Shown here: positions 24,246 to 33,936 of the stretch, one piece after another | Numbering within the stretch: position 1 is the stretch's first letter | Layout: every line of letters begins with the position of its first letter | Source: Oscillospiraceae bacterium | GTDB lineage: Bacteria; Bacillota; Clostridia; Oscillospirales; Ruminococcaceae | NCBI GenBank assembly: GCA_004557855.1 | Contig: SFFJ01000006.1 | Span: forward strand, 1-64,000 | DNA length: 64,000 nt | Reading direction: 5' to 3' | The notes under the pieces: model-generated | What the model was told of the DNA's origin: nothing | Database searches by the model: none | What the model saw: the letters and a program-made list of their open reading frames with translations, nothing else | Made by a program: the position numbers and the translations under genes

Positions 24246-26651
24246 TTATTTTGCCACGATATTATAGAGCTTACCCTTTACGTAGATTTCCTTGATGATG
24301 CTCTTGTCCGCCAGAGCCGCCTGCACATTGGCATCGGCCATCACCAGAGCCTTGACCTCCTCCTCGGCGGCGTCGCTGGGGATCGTCAGTCTGGCCTTAA
24401 TCTTTCCGCTGATCTGAACGGCGATCTCCACGGCGGCATCCACGCACTTGGCGGGGTCATATTCCGGCCACTTGGCGTGGACCAGCATCTCCTTCCCGCC
24501 GATGGCCTCGTTCATCTCCTCGGTGAGGTGCGGGGCAAAGGGATTGAGCAGGGTGATGAAGGTGCGAAGCTCGCCGCGGGTCACGCTGCCCTTATCGTTG
24601 ATCTCGTTGAGTACGCTCATCATGGCGGCGATGGCGGTATTGCACTTGAGGCCCTCGATGTCCTCCGAAACCTTGCGGATGAGCTTATGGAAGCTGCCCT
24701 CCAGCTCGGGGGAATAGCCCTCCTCGGGGGTCATGATATCGGTGAGGGCGGCCACACGCTCCAAAAAGCGCTTTACACCCTTGATGGAGGAGGTGTTCCA
24801 CGGGGCGGTCTTTTCAAAGTCGCCGATGAACATCTCGTACATTCTCAAGGTATCGGCGCCGTACTGGGCAATGACGTCATCGGGATTGACGACGTTGCCG
24901 CGGGATTTACTCATCTTCTCGCCGTTTTCGCCCAAAATCATGCCGTGACTGGTGCGCTTGGCATAGGGCTCCTTGCAGGAAACCACGCCGATATCATAGA
25001 GGAATTTGTGCCAGAAGCGGGAATACAGAAGATGCAGCGTGGTATGCTCCATGCCGCCGTTATACCAGTCTACCGGCATCCAGTAGTCCAGCGCCTCCTT
25101 GGCGGCCAGCGCATTGGCATTGTGCGGGTCGCAGTAGCGCAGGAAGTACCACGAGGAACCCGCCCACTGGGGCATGGTATCGGTCTCACGCTCGGCGGGG
25201 CCGCCGCAGCAGGGGCAGGTGGTCTTTACCCAGTCGGTCAGCTTGGCCAGCGGGGACTCCCCGTTATCGGTCGGCTCGTAGCTTTCCACCTCGGGCAGGC
25301 GCAGCGGCAGCTCCTCTTCGGGGATAGCCACCCAGCCGCACTTGGGGCAGTTCACCAGCGGGATGGGCTCGCCCCAGTAGCGCTGGCGGGAGAATACCCA
25401 GTCACGCAGCTTGTAGTTTACCTTGGTCTCGCCCTTCTTGTGCTCCTCCAGCCACCGGATGATGGCCTTCTTGGCCTCCTCCACGGGCAGCCCGTCCAAA
25501 AAGCCGGAATTGACCATGATGCCAGTGGCGCAGTCGGTAAAGGCTTCCTTTTCCACATCGCCGCCCTTTACCACCTCGATGATGGGCAGGCCGAATTTCT
25601 TGGCAAACTCCCAGTCACGGGTATCGTGGCCGGGTACCGCCATGATGGCGCCGGTGCCGTAGCTCATCAGGACGTAATCGGAGATGAAAATGGGGGTCTC
25701 CTTGCCGTTGACGGGGTTGATGGCCGCAACACCCTCCAGCCGCACGCCGGTCTTTTCCTTGGCCATTTCGGTGCGCTCGAAGTCGGACTTACGGGCGGAA
25801 GCCTCCCGGTACGCCCGCACGGCATCCATATTGGTGATGCGGTCGGCCCACTTATCGATATAAGGGTGTTCCGGCGACATGACCATGTAGGTCGCACCGA
25901 ACAGGGTATCGGGGCGGGTGGTATAGACGATCAGCTTATCGCCGCCGGTGGTATCAAATTCGACCTCGGCGCCGGTGGAACGGCCGATCCAGTTGATCTG
26001 GGAGGTCTTGACGCGCTCCAAGTAGTTCACGTCGGAAAGGTCATCGATGAGGCGCTGGGCGTAGGCGGTGATCTTGAGCATCCACTGGCTCTTTACCTTG
26101 TGGATGACCTCGCTGCCGCAGCGCTCGCAGACGCCGTTTACCACTTCCTCATTGGCCAGCACGCACTTGCAGCTGGTGCACCAGTTGACGGACATTTCCT
26201 TCTTATAGGCCAGCCCGTGCTTATATAGCTGCAGGAAGATCCACTGGGTCCACTTGTAGTAGGCGGGGTCGGTGGTGTTTATCTCCCGTTCCCAGTCGAA
26301 GGAAAGGCCCAGGCTTTGCAGCTGTGCCTTGAAGTGCGCCACGTTCTGTGCCGTGACGATCTCCGGGTGGATGTGGTTCTTGATGGCGAAGTTTTCGGTG
26401 GGCAGGCCGAAGGCATCCCAGCCCATGGGGTACAGGACGTTATAGCCCTGCATCCGGCGCTTTCTCGCTACGATATCCAAAGCGGTATAGGAACGGGGGT
26501 GCCCCACGTGCAGCCCCTGCCCGGAAGGGTAGGGGAACTCCACCAGCGCATAGTATTTGGGCTTGGTGTAGTCATTTTCGGCGTGGAACGCACGGGCCTG
26601 CTCCCATTTTTTTTGCCATTTCGGTTCGATTTCCTTAAATTCGTGTTTCAA
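24246..26651 (-). CDS. leuS: leucyl-tRNA synthetase
   Basis: Charges tRNA-Leu. About 801 residues, bacterial LeuRS size. The HIGH-type signature is HVGHPRSYT near residue 45; KMSKS is in EKMSKSRGNVVN near 580; the editing CP1 domain lies between (about 220-415, TRPDTLFGATYMV). The start is most likely TTG at 26651, because GGGAGGAAG sits 7 nt upstream; an ATG seven codons earlier at 26672 overlaps that SD. Last gene of the smc-ftsY operon. No T-box leader is seen, as expected for an internal gene. Confidence 0.95.
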   Translation of the reverse strand: MKHEFKEIEPKWQKKWEQARAFHAENDYTKPKYYALVEFPYPSGQGLHVGHPRSYTALDIVARKRRMQGYNVLYPMGWDAFGLPTENFAIKNHIHPEIVTAQNVAHFKAQLQSLGLSFDWEREINTTDPAYYKWTQWIFLQLYKHGLAYKKEMSVNWCTSCKCVLANEEVVNGVCERCGSEVIHKVKSQWMLKITAYAQRLIDDLSDVNYLERVKTSQINWIGRSTGAEVEFDTTGGDKLIVYTTRPDTLFGATYMVMSPEHPYIDKWADRITNMDAVRAYREASARKSDFERTEMAKEKTGVRLEGVAAINPVNGKETPIFISDYVLMSYGTGAIMAVPGHDTRDWEFAKKFGLPIIEVVKGGDVEKEAFTDCATGIMVNSGFLDGLPVEEAKKAIIRWLEEHKKGETKVNYKLRDWVFSRQRYWGEPIPLVNCPKCGWVAIPEEELPLRLPEVESYEPTDNGESPLAKLTDWVKTTCPCCGGPAERETDTMPQWAGSSWYFLRYCDPHNANALAAKEALDYWMPVDWYNGGMEHTTLHLLYSRFWHKFLYDIGVVSCKEPYAKRTSHGMILGENGEKMSKSRGNVVNPDDVIAQYGADTLRMYEMFIGDFEKTAPWNTSSIKGVKRFLERVAALTDIMTPEEGYSPELEGSFHKLIRKVSEDIEGLKCNTAIAAMMSVLNEINDKGSVTRGELRTFITLLNPFAPHLTEEMNEAIGGKEMLVHAKWPEYDPAKCVDAAVEIAVQISGKIKARLTIPSDAAEEEVKALVMADANVQAALADKSIIKEIYVKGKLYNIVAK

Positions 26652-26707
26652 CGGTCTTCCTCCCAACCTCATTCGGCGCCGCGGCGCTTGCTTTGTTTCT
26701 GCAAAAA

Positions 26708-27064
26708 TCAGTTTTCCCCGGTAAAATCCAGCGGCAGGCGGGGCGCATCCGCCCACACCCGGTCGATGCTGTAAAAATCGCGGGTTTCGGCATAGAAAAT
26801 ATGGACGATCACGTCCCGGTAGTCCATCAGGATCCACTGGGCGGAGCTGCGCCCCTCGATGCGCTTGGGCTCGATGCCCTGACGCCCCAGATATTCGTCC
26901 AGGTCCTCGCACAGCGATTTGACCAGCGTGGTATTGCCGGCGCTGGCCACCACAAAGTAATCGCCGATGGTGGTCAGCTCGCCGATCTGGATGACCTCAA
27001 GGGCGGTGGCCTTTTTGCTATCCAAAAAGCGGGCGATGGAAAGAGCAAGTTCTTTCGGGTTCAT
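26708..27064 (-). CDS. rsfS: ribosomal silencing factor RsfS
   Basis: A 118-residue DUF143 protein that binds L14 of the 50S subunit and blocks subunit joining when nutrients are short. Family segments are IGDYFVVASAGNTTLVKSL near residue 30, the EGRSSAQWILMDYRDVIVHIF-type core near 70-90, and FYSIDRVWADAP at the end. The start overlaps the yqeK stop by 4 nt. The yqeK-rsfS-leuS order is widespread in Firmicutes. Confidence 0.95.
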   Translation of the reverse strand: MNPKELALSIARFLDSKKATALEVIQIGELTTIGDYFVVASAGNTTLVKSLCEDLDEYLGRQGIEPKRIEGRSSAQWILMDYRDVIVHIFYAETRDFYSIDRVWADAPRLPLDFTGEN

Positions 27065-27636
27065 TCCTTTTCCTCCTTGCAGATTTTAACGTATTCATTG
27101 TAGGCCTGCCAGCTGTCCCGGCAGATGGTTCTTCTGCGGCGGGTCAGCTTGCCGATGGTATAGGACAGGGCATACAGCATGGCCTCATCCAGTGAGGCAT
27201 CCGCCAAACGGCGCATCTCGGCCACATCGGGGTAATGCCGCCCCTCCTCGGTCAGGTCCGCCAGATAGACGATCTTTTCCAGCCGGCTCATGCCGGTCCG
27301 GCCGGTGGTGTGGTAGCGCACGGCGTCCTCGATCTCACGATCCCGTACCCCGAAGCGCCCCAGCAGCTCCGCCGCCGCATAGCCGTGGATGAGCTGCGGC
27401 TGCTCCCGAAAATCGATATCGGGTATTATAGCACTTTGCCCCACGATTTGCAATGCCTCCGGAAGGGGCATTTCCTTGCAGCAATCGTGCAGTATGCCGG
27501 CCACCGCCGCCTTTTCGGGGTCCTCCCCCCAGCGGCGTGCCAGCCGTTCGGCCTCCCGTTCCACTCCCAGGGAATGAAGGTACCGTTCTTCGCTCATCAG
27601 CGGCCGGATCGCCGCACGCATTTCCTCCCGGGTCAT
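27061..27636 (-). CDS. yqeK: HD-domain Ap4A hydrolase YqeK
   Basis: A 191-residue HD-domain phosphohydrolase; YqeK relatives cleave diadenosine tetraphosphate symmetrically. Metal-binding residues are in YLHSLGVEREAERLA (near 19), the HD pair in AGILHDCCKEMP (near 47), LIHGYAAAELLGRFG (near 83) and VRYHTTGRTGMS (near 105). Overlaps both neighbours (nadD stop, rsfS start) by 4 nt, a coupled trio. Confidence 0.94.
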   Translation of the reverse strand: MTREEMRAAIRPLMSEERYLHSLGVEREAERLARRWGEDPEKAAVAGILHDCCKEMPLPEALQIVGQSAIIPDIDFREQPQLIHGYAAAELLGRFGVRDREIEDAVRYHTTGRTGMSRLEKIVYLADLTEEGRHYPDVAEMRRLADASLDEAMLYALSYTIGKLTRRRRTICRDSWQAYNEYVKICKEEKE

Positions 27637-28241
27637 CGTTTTTCCCCCTTATACAGTCCGTGGGCGGCAATGTACTCCCCTACCCCGTCGGGCAGGTCAT
27701 GACAGGGCAGGCCGCAGCGCAGCTTATCCCTTATCTCGGTGGAGGACACCACCCGCACCCGGTTATCCAGAAAGATGGTGAGCACGCCCTCCCGCGCCAG
27801 CAGCCTTGCCTGACGGTACAGCGACTCCTTATCATCCGGTTCCCGGCTGGCCACCGCCAGCGTGCACATTTTGGCCAGCGTGCGCCATTCCCGCCATGCG
27901 GTAAAGGTCAGGTAGTTATCCGTTCCCATGATGAGATAAAAATCATCATCGGGGTAGAGCCAGCGCATATGCTGCATCGTTTCGACGGAATAGCTGACGC
28001 CGCCCTTGGCAAGCTCGTAGTCATCCGCCACGGCGCCGCGCAGCCCCAGCAGCGCCAGACGGCACATCTCCAGCCGGTCCTCCCCCGCCGCCAGCTCCGG
28101 AGAGGCCTTATGGGGCGGGATATAGGTGGGGATAACATGAAGACTGTCCAGCCGCAGCTGCTTCATTGCATGACGGCATACCTCCACATGACCCATATGA
28201 ATGGGATTGAAGGTGCCGCCGTAAAAGCCGATCCTAGCCAC
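27633..28241 (-). CDS. nadD: nicotinate-nucleotide adenylyltransferase
   Basis: Converts nicotinate mononucleotide to deamido-NAD+ with ATP. The 202-residue protein shows the nucleotidyltransferase start GFYGGTFNPIHMGHVEV (HxGH motif) and the late VVSSTEIRDKL (ISSTxIR). A normal member in length and order. Coupled by overlap to yqeK. Confidence 0.95.
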   Translation of the reverse strand: MARIGFYGGTFNPIHMGHVEVCRHAMKQLRLDSLHVIPTYIPPHKASPELAAGEDRLEMCRLALLGLRGAVADDYELAKGGVSYSVETMQHMRWLYPDDDFYLIMGTDNYLTFTAWREWRTLAKMCTLAVASREPDDKESLYRQARLLAREGVLTIFLDNRVRVVSSTEIRDKLRCGLPCHDLPDGVGEYIAAHGLYKGEKR

Positions 28242-28255
28242 TTCTCTCCCCTCCG

Positions 28256-28546
28256 TTACTTCAGTTCAATGATGGTTTTTTCGGGGTTTTTGCGGTAGAG
28301 AGTCACCTTTCGTCCCACCACCTGCACCACCTCGGCGCCGGTCGCCTCCGCCAGCAGCGCCGCCATCTCCTTCGGGGTCTCCGGGGCGGTCTCCAGCACC
28401 GTTAATTTGATCAGCTCGCGGGCGGTCAGGGCGTCATCCACCTGCTTTTGCAGGGCGTCGCCCATGCCGTTTTTGCCCACCTGAAGGATGGCCTCTACGG
28501 TATTGGCCATGGCACGCAGCCGGGCTCTCGTTTTGGAATTCATCAT
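28256..28546 (-). CDS. yhbY: YhbY family RNA-binding protein (CRM domain)
   Basis: A 96-residue single CRM-domain protein associated with pre-50S ribosomes. It has the KTRARLRAMANTVEAILQVG N-terminal part, the GxxG-like loop GKNGMGD near residue 25, and VVQVVGRKVTLYRKN near the end. Two Met codons open the frame (28546, 28543), directly after the rdgB stop whose Glu-rich end (GAAGAGGAAG) doubles as the ribosome site. Confidence 0.93.
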   Translation of the reverse strand: MMNSKTRARLRAMANTVEAILQVGKNGMGDALQKQVDDALTARELIKLTVLETAPETPKEMAALLAEATGAEVVQVVGRKVTLYRKNPEKTIIELK

Positions 28547-28547
28547 T

Positions 28548-29144
28548 TCATTCTTCCTCTTTTCTGCTTTTCATTTTCTCATACAGCGCCGCCAGCGCCC
28601 GTCCCCGGTGGCTGATGGCGTCCTTTTCGGCTCCGTCCAGCTCTGCAAAGCTGCGCTCCCCCACCATAAAAAGCGGGTCATAGCCGAAGCCGTTTTGTCC
28701 GTGCAGGCAGCGGGCGATGGTCCCCTCGCAGGCGCCCTCGCACCGCAGGATGTCCCCCTCGCCGAACACAGCGCAGATGGCACAGACGAACCGTGCCGTG
28801 CGCTTTTCATCGGGGACGTGTTCCATCTCCCGCAGCAGCTTTTTATTGTTGTCGTCGGAATTATGCCCCTCGCCGGCATAGCGGGCGGAATACACCCCCG
28901 GCGCACCGCCGAGAGCATCCACGCAGAGGCCCGAGTCATCCGCTACGGTGGGCAGGCCGGTGGCCCGGTAGATGCCCATCGCCTTGAGGAAGGCGTTTTC
29001 CGCAAAGGTGCTGCCCGTTTCCTCGATCTCCAGATCGGGCGGGCAGACCTCATCCTGCGGGATGACCTGCCAGCCCAGCGGGGATAAAATACGGCAGAAT
29101 TCCTCTGCCTTGTGTTTATTTTTGGTGGCCAGTATCAGCTTCAT
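28548..29144 (-). CDS. rdgB: XTP/dITP diphosphatase
   Basis: House-cleaning pyrophosphatase that removes dITP, dXTP and ITP from nucleotide pools. 198 residues of the Ham1/RdgB family: MKLILATKNKHKAEEF at the start, DDSGLCVDALGGAPGVYSAR near residue 66 and the C-terminal GFGYDPLF/SHRGRAL segments. The start overlaps the ftsY stop by 4 nt. Confidence 0.96.
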   Translation of the reverse strand: MKLILATKNKHKAEEFCRILSPLGWQVIPQDEVCPPDLEIEETGSTFAENAFLKAMGIYRATGLPTVADDSGLCVDALGGAPGVYSARYAGEGHNSDDNNKKLLREMEHVPDEKRTARFVCAICAVFGEGDILRCEGACEGTIARCLHGQNGFGYDPLFMVGERSFAELDGAEKDAISHRGRALAALYEKMKSRKEEE

Positions 29145-30049
29145 GCTTCTTCCTCATCCAGTAGCAGCGCACGGGCGAACTCGGCGGCGCAGAAGGGGGT
29201 CAGATCCCCGATGCTCTCGCCGGTGCCGACGAACTTGATGGGCAGCCCCAGCTGATCCCGGATGGCGATGGCCACGCCGCCCTTGGCGGTGCCGTCCAGC
29301 TTGGTAAGAATGATGCCGGTGACGCCGCAGGCCGCTGCAAATTCCCGTGCCTGATTCAAGCCGTTCTGCCCGGTGGTGGCATCCAGCACCAGCAGCGTTT
29401 CCCGGCTGCAGCCCGGCGCCTCCCGTTCCAGTACCCGGTCGATCTTCGCCAGCTCCTCCATCAGGTTTTTCTTGGTGTGCAGGCGGCCGGCCGTATCGCA
29501 GATCAATACATCGATATTCCTTGCCTTGGCGGCGGTGATGCTATCGTACACCACCGCAGCGGGGTCGGCGCCCTCGGCGTGCTTCACCATCTGGCAGCCC
29601 ACACGGCCGGCCCATATGCCCAGCTGCTCCCCGGCGGCGGCCCGGAAGGTATCCGCAGCGCCCAGCAGCACCTTTTTGCCCTGCCCCTGCAGCCAGTAGG
29701 CCAGCTTGCCGATGGAGGTGGTCTTGCCCACGCCGTTGACCCCGACCACCAGCACGACGCTCGGCCGGGTCTCGGTTTGCAGCGGCTCGTCCGGCTCCAT
29801 CAGCTCGGTGACGATCTCGCAGAGATTCTGCCGCAGCTCGGCGGAGTCGATGCTTTTATGCTTGATGCGCTCGCCCAGCCTGGAGCAGATCTTCCCGGCG
29901 GTGGTCACCCCCACATCGGCCAGAATGAGGATCTCCTCCAGCTCCTCCAGCGTATCGGCGGTGATCTTCCCGGAGAAATTATCCAGCTCCAAGCTCAAAT
30001 TCTGCTTGGTCTTTTTTACGCTTTTGCGAAAAATATCAAAAAATCCCAT
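29141..30049 (-). CDS. ftsY: signal recognition particle receptor FtsY
   Basis: SRP receptor GTPase that docks SRP-ribosome complexes at the membrane. 302 residues: a short N-terminal helical part and the NG domain. GTPase motifs are GVNGVGKTTSIGKLA (near 108), DTAGRLHTKKNLMEEL (near 190) and LTKLDGTAKGG (near 250). The acidic A domain of E. coli FtsY is absent, as is normal in Firmicutes. ATG at 30049, AAGGAG upstream; 10 bp after smc. Confidence 0.96.
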   Translation of the reverse strand: MGFFDIFRKSVKKTKQNLSLELDNFSGKITADTLEELEEILILADVGVTTAGKICSRLGERIKHKSIDSAELRQNLCEIVTELMEPDEPLQTETRPSVVLVVGVNGVGKTTSIGKLAYWLQGQGKKVLLGAADTFRAAAGEQLGIWAGRVGCQMVKHAEGADPAAVVYDSITAAKARNIDVLICDTAGRLHTKKNLMEELAKIDRVLEREAPGCSRETLLVLDATTGQNGLNQAREFAAACGVTGIILTKLDGTAKGGVAIAIRDQLGLPIKFVGTGESIGDLTPFCAAEFARALLLDEEEA

Positions 30050-30058
30050 GGGTACTCC

Positions 30059-33000
30059 TTAATTCAGGCTCTTGCCGAATTTCTTTTCCATCTCGGCCAC
30101 ATCCAGCCGCAGCAGCTTACTGATGCCTTCCTCCTCCATGGTGACGCCGTACAGGACGTCGCCCTGCTCCATGGTGCCGCGGCGGTGGGTGATGGAGATG
30201 AACTGGGTGTGGTCGGTCATGCGGTGCAGATAGGCGGCAAATTTACCGACATTGACATCGTCCAGTGCGGCCTCGATCTCATCGATGAGGACGAACGGGG
30301 CGGGATTGACCCGCAGGATGGCAAAGTAGATGCAGATGGCCACAAAGGCCTGCTCGCCGCCGGAAAGCGCCGACAGGTTTTTGATGATCTTGCCGGGCGG
30401 CTGCACGATGATCTCGATGCCCGTTTCCAGAGGGTCGGTGGCATCGGTCAGACGCAGCTCGGCGTGTCCGCCGCCGAACAGCTCCCGGAAGATCTCGCCG
30501 AAGTGCCGGTTAATGCCCGCAAAGCGCTCGGTAAAGATGGCGCTCATCTTGGCGGAAAGCTCGGCGATCAGCCGGGTCAATTCCTTCTTGGCGTTCTCGG
30601 CGTCGTCTATCTGCTCCTTCATAAAGCGGTAGCGGCCGCTTACCTCCTCGTATTCCTCTATGGCGGCCACATTTACGGCGCCCAGCCCCCGGATGCGTCC
30701 CCGCAGCTCGGTCAGGCGCTTCTGGGCGGCGGGCACGTCCTCCAGCGGGATGGCGGTCTCGGCGGCCTCGCTGCGGGTCAGCTCGTATTCCTCCCACATC
30801 TTGGTGCTGATGCCGTTCTGCTGCTCCTGCATTGCTTCGCTCTTTTCCTGCAGGCGCACAAGCTCGCTGGCGGCGGCCTCCCGCTTGGTGATGGCATCGC
30901 CGCTTTCCCTTGTCAGGATGCTGCGGCGGGCCTCCAGCGTGTCCTTCTGCCCGTCGGCCTCCTTGATATCCCGGCGCAGCGTTTCGATCTCGCTGCCGCC
31001 TCCTGCCGCCCCGGCGGTGATCTCCTCGATCTCGGCCCGGATGGCTTCGTTTTCCTTTTGCAGCTGCTCCTGCTTCTGTCGCAGCTCGGTCAATGCCGCT
31101 TCGCTGCCGCTTTGCTGGTTTTCCAGCTGCGCAATGACGCTTTGTGCGGCCTCGCAGTCCTTGCGGCGGGTGATGGCCTCCATTTGCAGGTCGGTCACCT
31201 GCCGTGCCGCCTCCTCGATGGCCTCGGTCAGCGCAGTATGTGCCGCCGTGCTCTCCACGTCCATGCGGTTCAGCCGTGCGACCTCCTCGGTCAGCTTTTT
31301 CACCAGCTCTCCGCCGGTGAGCTTCTGCTTTCGCAGCTCCTCCACACGGGCGGTCAGCTCGTCATATTCCCGCAGCGCCTGCTCGTTCAGCTGCTCGGCC
31401 TCCTCGGTGCTTGCGGTCAGCCGGGACACCAGCGTCTGTGCGGAGATCAGATCCTCCCGCGCGGTTTTTTCCTCGGCTGCTATGCCCTCCACCGTCGCCC
31501 GGATGGTATCCGCCTCCCGGCGCAGCTCGGTCAGCTGGGTCTCCAGCTCCTCCACCTGTGCGGCGTATTTCTTCGCCTCGGCGGTCAGGGCGTCTATCTC
31601 TCCCCGGCGGGAAAGAATGGATGCATTTTTATTGACGGAGCCGCCGGTCAGGGAGCCGCCCGCATTGACCACCTGCCCATCCAGCGTGACCACCCGGTAG
31701 CGGTAGCCGTAGGCCTTGGCAATGGCGGCCGCAGCGTCGATGTCCTCCGCCACGACGGTACGCCCCAGCAGCGAGTCCATCACCGCCCGGTAGCGTTCCT
31801 CACACTGTACCAGCTCGCTGGCCAGTCCCACATAGCCGCCCCGTGCGGCCAGGTCGCTTTCCCGGATCGGGTTCGCCCGGATATTGGTGATCGGCAGGAA
31901 GGTGGCACGTCCCGCACCCCGTTCCTTCAGCAGGGCGATGGCACGCTTGGCGGCGGTCTCATCCTGCACCACGATATTCTGAATGGCGGCGCCCAGTGCG
32001 ATCTCCACGGCGGTGGAATAGCGGCTTTCGGTCCGGATCAGGGCGGAGACCGGCCCGATGACGCCCCGCAGGGCTCCGGCGCCCGCCTGCTTCATCACAA
32101 ACTTGACGCTGTTATTAAAGCTTTCGTAGTTCTTTTCCAGGTCGGTGAGCACCTGCGCACGCTGCAGCTTTTCCCCGGCCAGCTTTTCGCTGTTTCTCTG
32201 CCGGCTTTCCACCTCGGCGATTTTATCGCTGCGGCTTTTCAGCTTGAAGAGGTAGCCGTTTTTGCTGTTCTGCAGGCTTTCCAAACGCTCCTGCAGCTCC
32301 TCGGCAAATGCCCGGTGCCCCGCCAGCTCCTCCCGCAGGCGGGTCAGGTTCTCATCCTTATTCTTGGCCTGTCCCCGCAGCGCCTCCAGACGGTCTACCG
32401 TCTCCTCGGCCAGCGTGCCGGCGGTCTCGGCGGAAAGCTCCGCCCGGTGGATGTTCTCCTGCAGCTCCTGCTTTTGCAGTGCTAGGGCGCTCTGCTCGGT
32501 CGCCAGCCGGCGTTCCTCCTGCCGCTTGGCCTCCAGCGCCTTTTGGCTCTCCTCCCAGCGGCGGGCGGTCTCCTCGGCCTCCTTTTGAAGCAGGGCGCAG
32601 TCCTCCCGCAGACCGGTCAGCTTTTCCTCCAGCTCCCCGGCGGAAAGCATGCTGCGCTCCCATTCGTCCTGCAGTTCCCTGATCGTGTCCTCATTGTGGG
32701 TGACGGTGTTCTGCTTGACGGCGGCGTTCACCTTGGCATCGGAAATGGCGGTTTCCCACTCCCGGATGCGGTCCCGCTTATGCTCGATGTAAAGGTTCAG
32801 CTCCTGTGTTTTCTGCTGGATCTCCTCGGTCTCCCGTTCGATCTCCTCCAGCCGCTTCTGGGCGGTGGTTCTGTCGTTGGCGGCCAGAAGGGTCTTATCC
32901 TCCAGCTCGGCCATCTGCCGTCCCAGCTTTGCCAGCTGCTCCAGCCACAGGCTGATCTCCAGCGATTTTTTCTCCTCGGCCAGCACCACGTACTGCTTGG

Positions 33001-33634
33001 CCTTTTCGCTTTGCGCCTTCAGGGGGCCTACCCGGTCCTCCAGCTCCTGCATGATATCCCGCAGGCGGATGAGGTTATCCTCGGCCTGGGTCAGCTTGCG
33101 CTCCGCTTCGGTTTTGCGGTAGCGGAACTTGGAGATGCCGGCGGCTTCCTCGAAGATCTCCCGCCGCTGGGTACTTTTGGCGCTCACGATCTCCGCAATT
33201 TTCCCCTGCTCGATGACCGAATAGCCATCCCGTCCCAGGCCGGTATCCATAAAGGTCTCGTTGATATCCTTGAGCCGGACGGGGTTATTATTGATGCGGT
33301 ATTCGCTTTCTCCGCTGCGGTATAGGCGCCGGGTGATGACCACCTCATCGGTATCGATATCGATGCTGCGGTCGGTATTATCGATAAAAAGGCTCACCCA
33401 TGCAAAGCCGGTCGGCTTTCGGGAAGCCGACCCGCCGAAGATCACATCCTCCATCTTGGCGCCTCGCAGGCTCTTCACCGATTGCTCGCCGAATACCCAC
33501 TTGATGGCGTCGCTGATATTGCTTTTTCCGCTGCCGTTCGGCCCGACGATCACGGTGATCCCGTCATCAAAGGTCAGCTTTGTGCGGTCGGGGAAGGACT
33601 TAAATCCCTGCATTTCCACCGCTTTCAGCTTCAT
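30059..33634 (-). CDS. smc: chromosome segregation protein SMC
   Basis: Condensin ATPase of 1191 residues. Walker A GPNGSGKSNISDAIKWVFGE is near residue 32. Long coiled coils (about 170-500 and 660-1010) flank a Gly-containing hinge near 510-660. The C-terminal head has LSALSGGEQAFVAICIYFAI (signature) and FVLIDEIEAALDDVNV (Walker B). Its own promoter lies 64 bp upstream. It heads an eight-gene operon ending in leuS. The usual Firmicutes neighbour rnc (RNase III) is not upstream here. Confidence 0.97.
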   Translation of the reverse strand: MKLKAVEMQGFKSFPDRTKLTFDDGITVIVGPNGSGKSNISDAIKWVFGEQSVKSLRGAKMEDVIFGGSASRKPTGFAWVSLFIDNTDRSIDIDTDEVVITRRLYRSGESEYRINNNPVRLKDINETFMDTGLGRDGYSVIEQGKIAEIVSAKSTQRREIFEEAAGISKFRYRKTEAERKLTQAEDNLIRLRDIMQELEDRVGPLKAQSEKAKQYVVLAEEKKSLEISLWLEQLAKLGRQMAELEDKTLLAANDRTTAQKRLEEIERETEEIQQKTQELNLYIEHKRDRIREWETAISDAKVNAAVKQNTVTHNEDTIRELQDEWERSMLSAGELEEKLTGLREDCALLQKEAEETARRWEESQKALEAKRQEERRLATEQSALALQKQELQENIHRAELSAETAGTLAEETVDRLEALRGQAKNKDENLTRLREELAGHRAFAEELQERLESLQNSKNGYLFKLKSRSDKIAEVESRQRNSEKLAGEKLQRAQVLTDLEKNYESFNNSVKFVMKQAGAGALRGVIGPVSALIRTESRYSTAVEIALGAAIQNIVVQDETAAKRAIALLKERGAGRATFLPITNIRANPIRESDLAARGGYVGLASELVQCEERYRAVMDSLLGRTVVAEDIDAAAAIAKAYGYRYRVVTLDGQVVNAGGSLTGGSVNKNASILSRRGEIDALTAEAKKYAAQVEELETQLTELRREADTIRATVEGIAAEEKTAREDLISAQTLVSRLTASTEEAEQLNEQALREYDELTARVEELRKQKLTGGELVKKLTEEVARLNRMDVESTAAHTALTEAIEEAARQVTDLQMEAITRRKDCEAAQSVIAQLENQQSGSEAALTELRQKQEQLQKENEAIRAEIEEITAGAAGGGSEIETLRRDIKEADGQKDTLEARRSILTRESGDAITKREAAASELVRLQEKSEAMQEQQNGISTKMWEEYELTRSEAAETAIPLEDVPAAQKRLTELRGRIRGLGAVNVAAIEEYEEVSGRYRFMKEQIDDAENAKKELTRLIAELSAKMSAIFTERFAGINRHFGEIFRELFGGGHAELRLTDATDPLETGIEIIVQPPGKIIKNLSALSGGEQAFVAICIYFAILRVNPAPFVLIDEIEAALDDVNVGKFAAYLHRMTDHTQFISITHRRGTMEQGDVLYGVTMEEEGISKLLRLDVAEMEKKFGKSLN

Positions 33635-33697
33635 GGCATCTCCTCCTGTTTTTCCCGTTTCTATGCAAAATCACATACTGACTCATATTGAATTTTC

Positions 33698-33726
33698 ATT
33701 ATACTCCTTTTTTGCCCTTTTCACAA
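33698..33726 (-). promoter_or_regulatory. sigma-A promoter of the smc operon
   Basis: Minus strand: -35 TTGTGA (33721-33726), 17-bp spacer, -10 TATAAT (33698-33703). Confidence 0.8.
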
Positions 33727-33764
33727 GAATTTATTTTTCCTCCCGTATTTGCGGCGGGGGCGGG

Positions 33765-33849
33765 CGGGGGCGCAGCCCGTTCCGGCAAAGCCGGAACAAA
33801 GCAGGCGGAGCCTGCTTTCGCCGCCGCAGGCGGCGGGGCTGCGCCCCCG
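33765..33849. repeat. cloverleaf repeat D
   Basis: Perfect 14-bp outer stem (33765-33778 with 33836-33849, arm CGGGGGCGCAGCCC) and abutting hairpins at 33779-33797 (loop AAA), 33798-33818 (loop GGA) and 33819-33835 (loop GCA). No unpaired junction base. CTGCA follows at 33860. Confidence 0.9.
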
Positions 33850-33936
33850 ATCCCGCCCCCTGCACCCGCCCGCCCCGCATAGACCCGACCCCCGCCGAAT
33901 ATAGATAGAGCAACAGCCATAACAGGAGGGTAAAGC

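Larger units (their letters stand above)
33635..33936. other. divergent intergenic region smc / S1-domain gene
   Basis: Contains the smc promoter at 33698-33726, cloverleaf repeat D at 33765-33849 and the leader of the S1-domain gene with CAGGAGGG before its ATG. No convincing plus-strand promoter was found. Confidence 0.7.

Noticed and set aside
24246..26672. ATG at 26672 as the leuS start
   Set aside because: The best SD (GGGAGGAAG) lies downstream of it, and the TTG at 26651 gives normal LeuRS length; kept only as an alternative.
29477..32485. 1002-codon open frame on the plus strand opposite smc
   Set aside because: Antisense shadow of a clear SMC gene; composition-driven, no ribosome site, no recognisable domain. 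The same holds for the long plus-strand frames opposite leuS, the RND pump, coaE-tsaC and U32.
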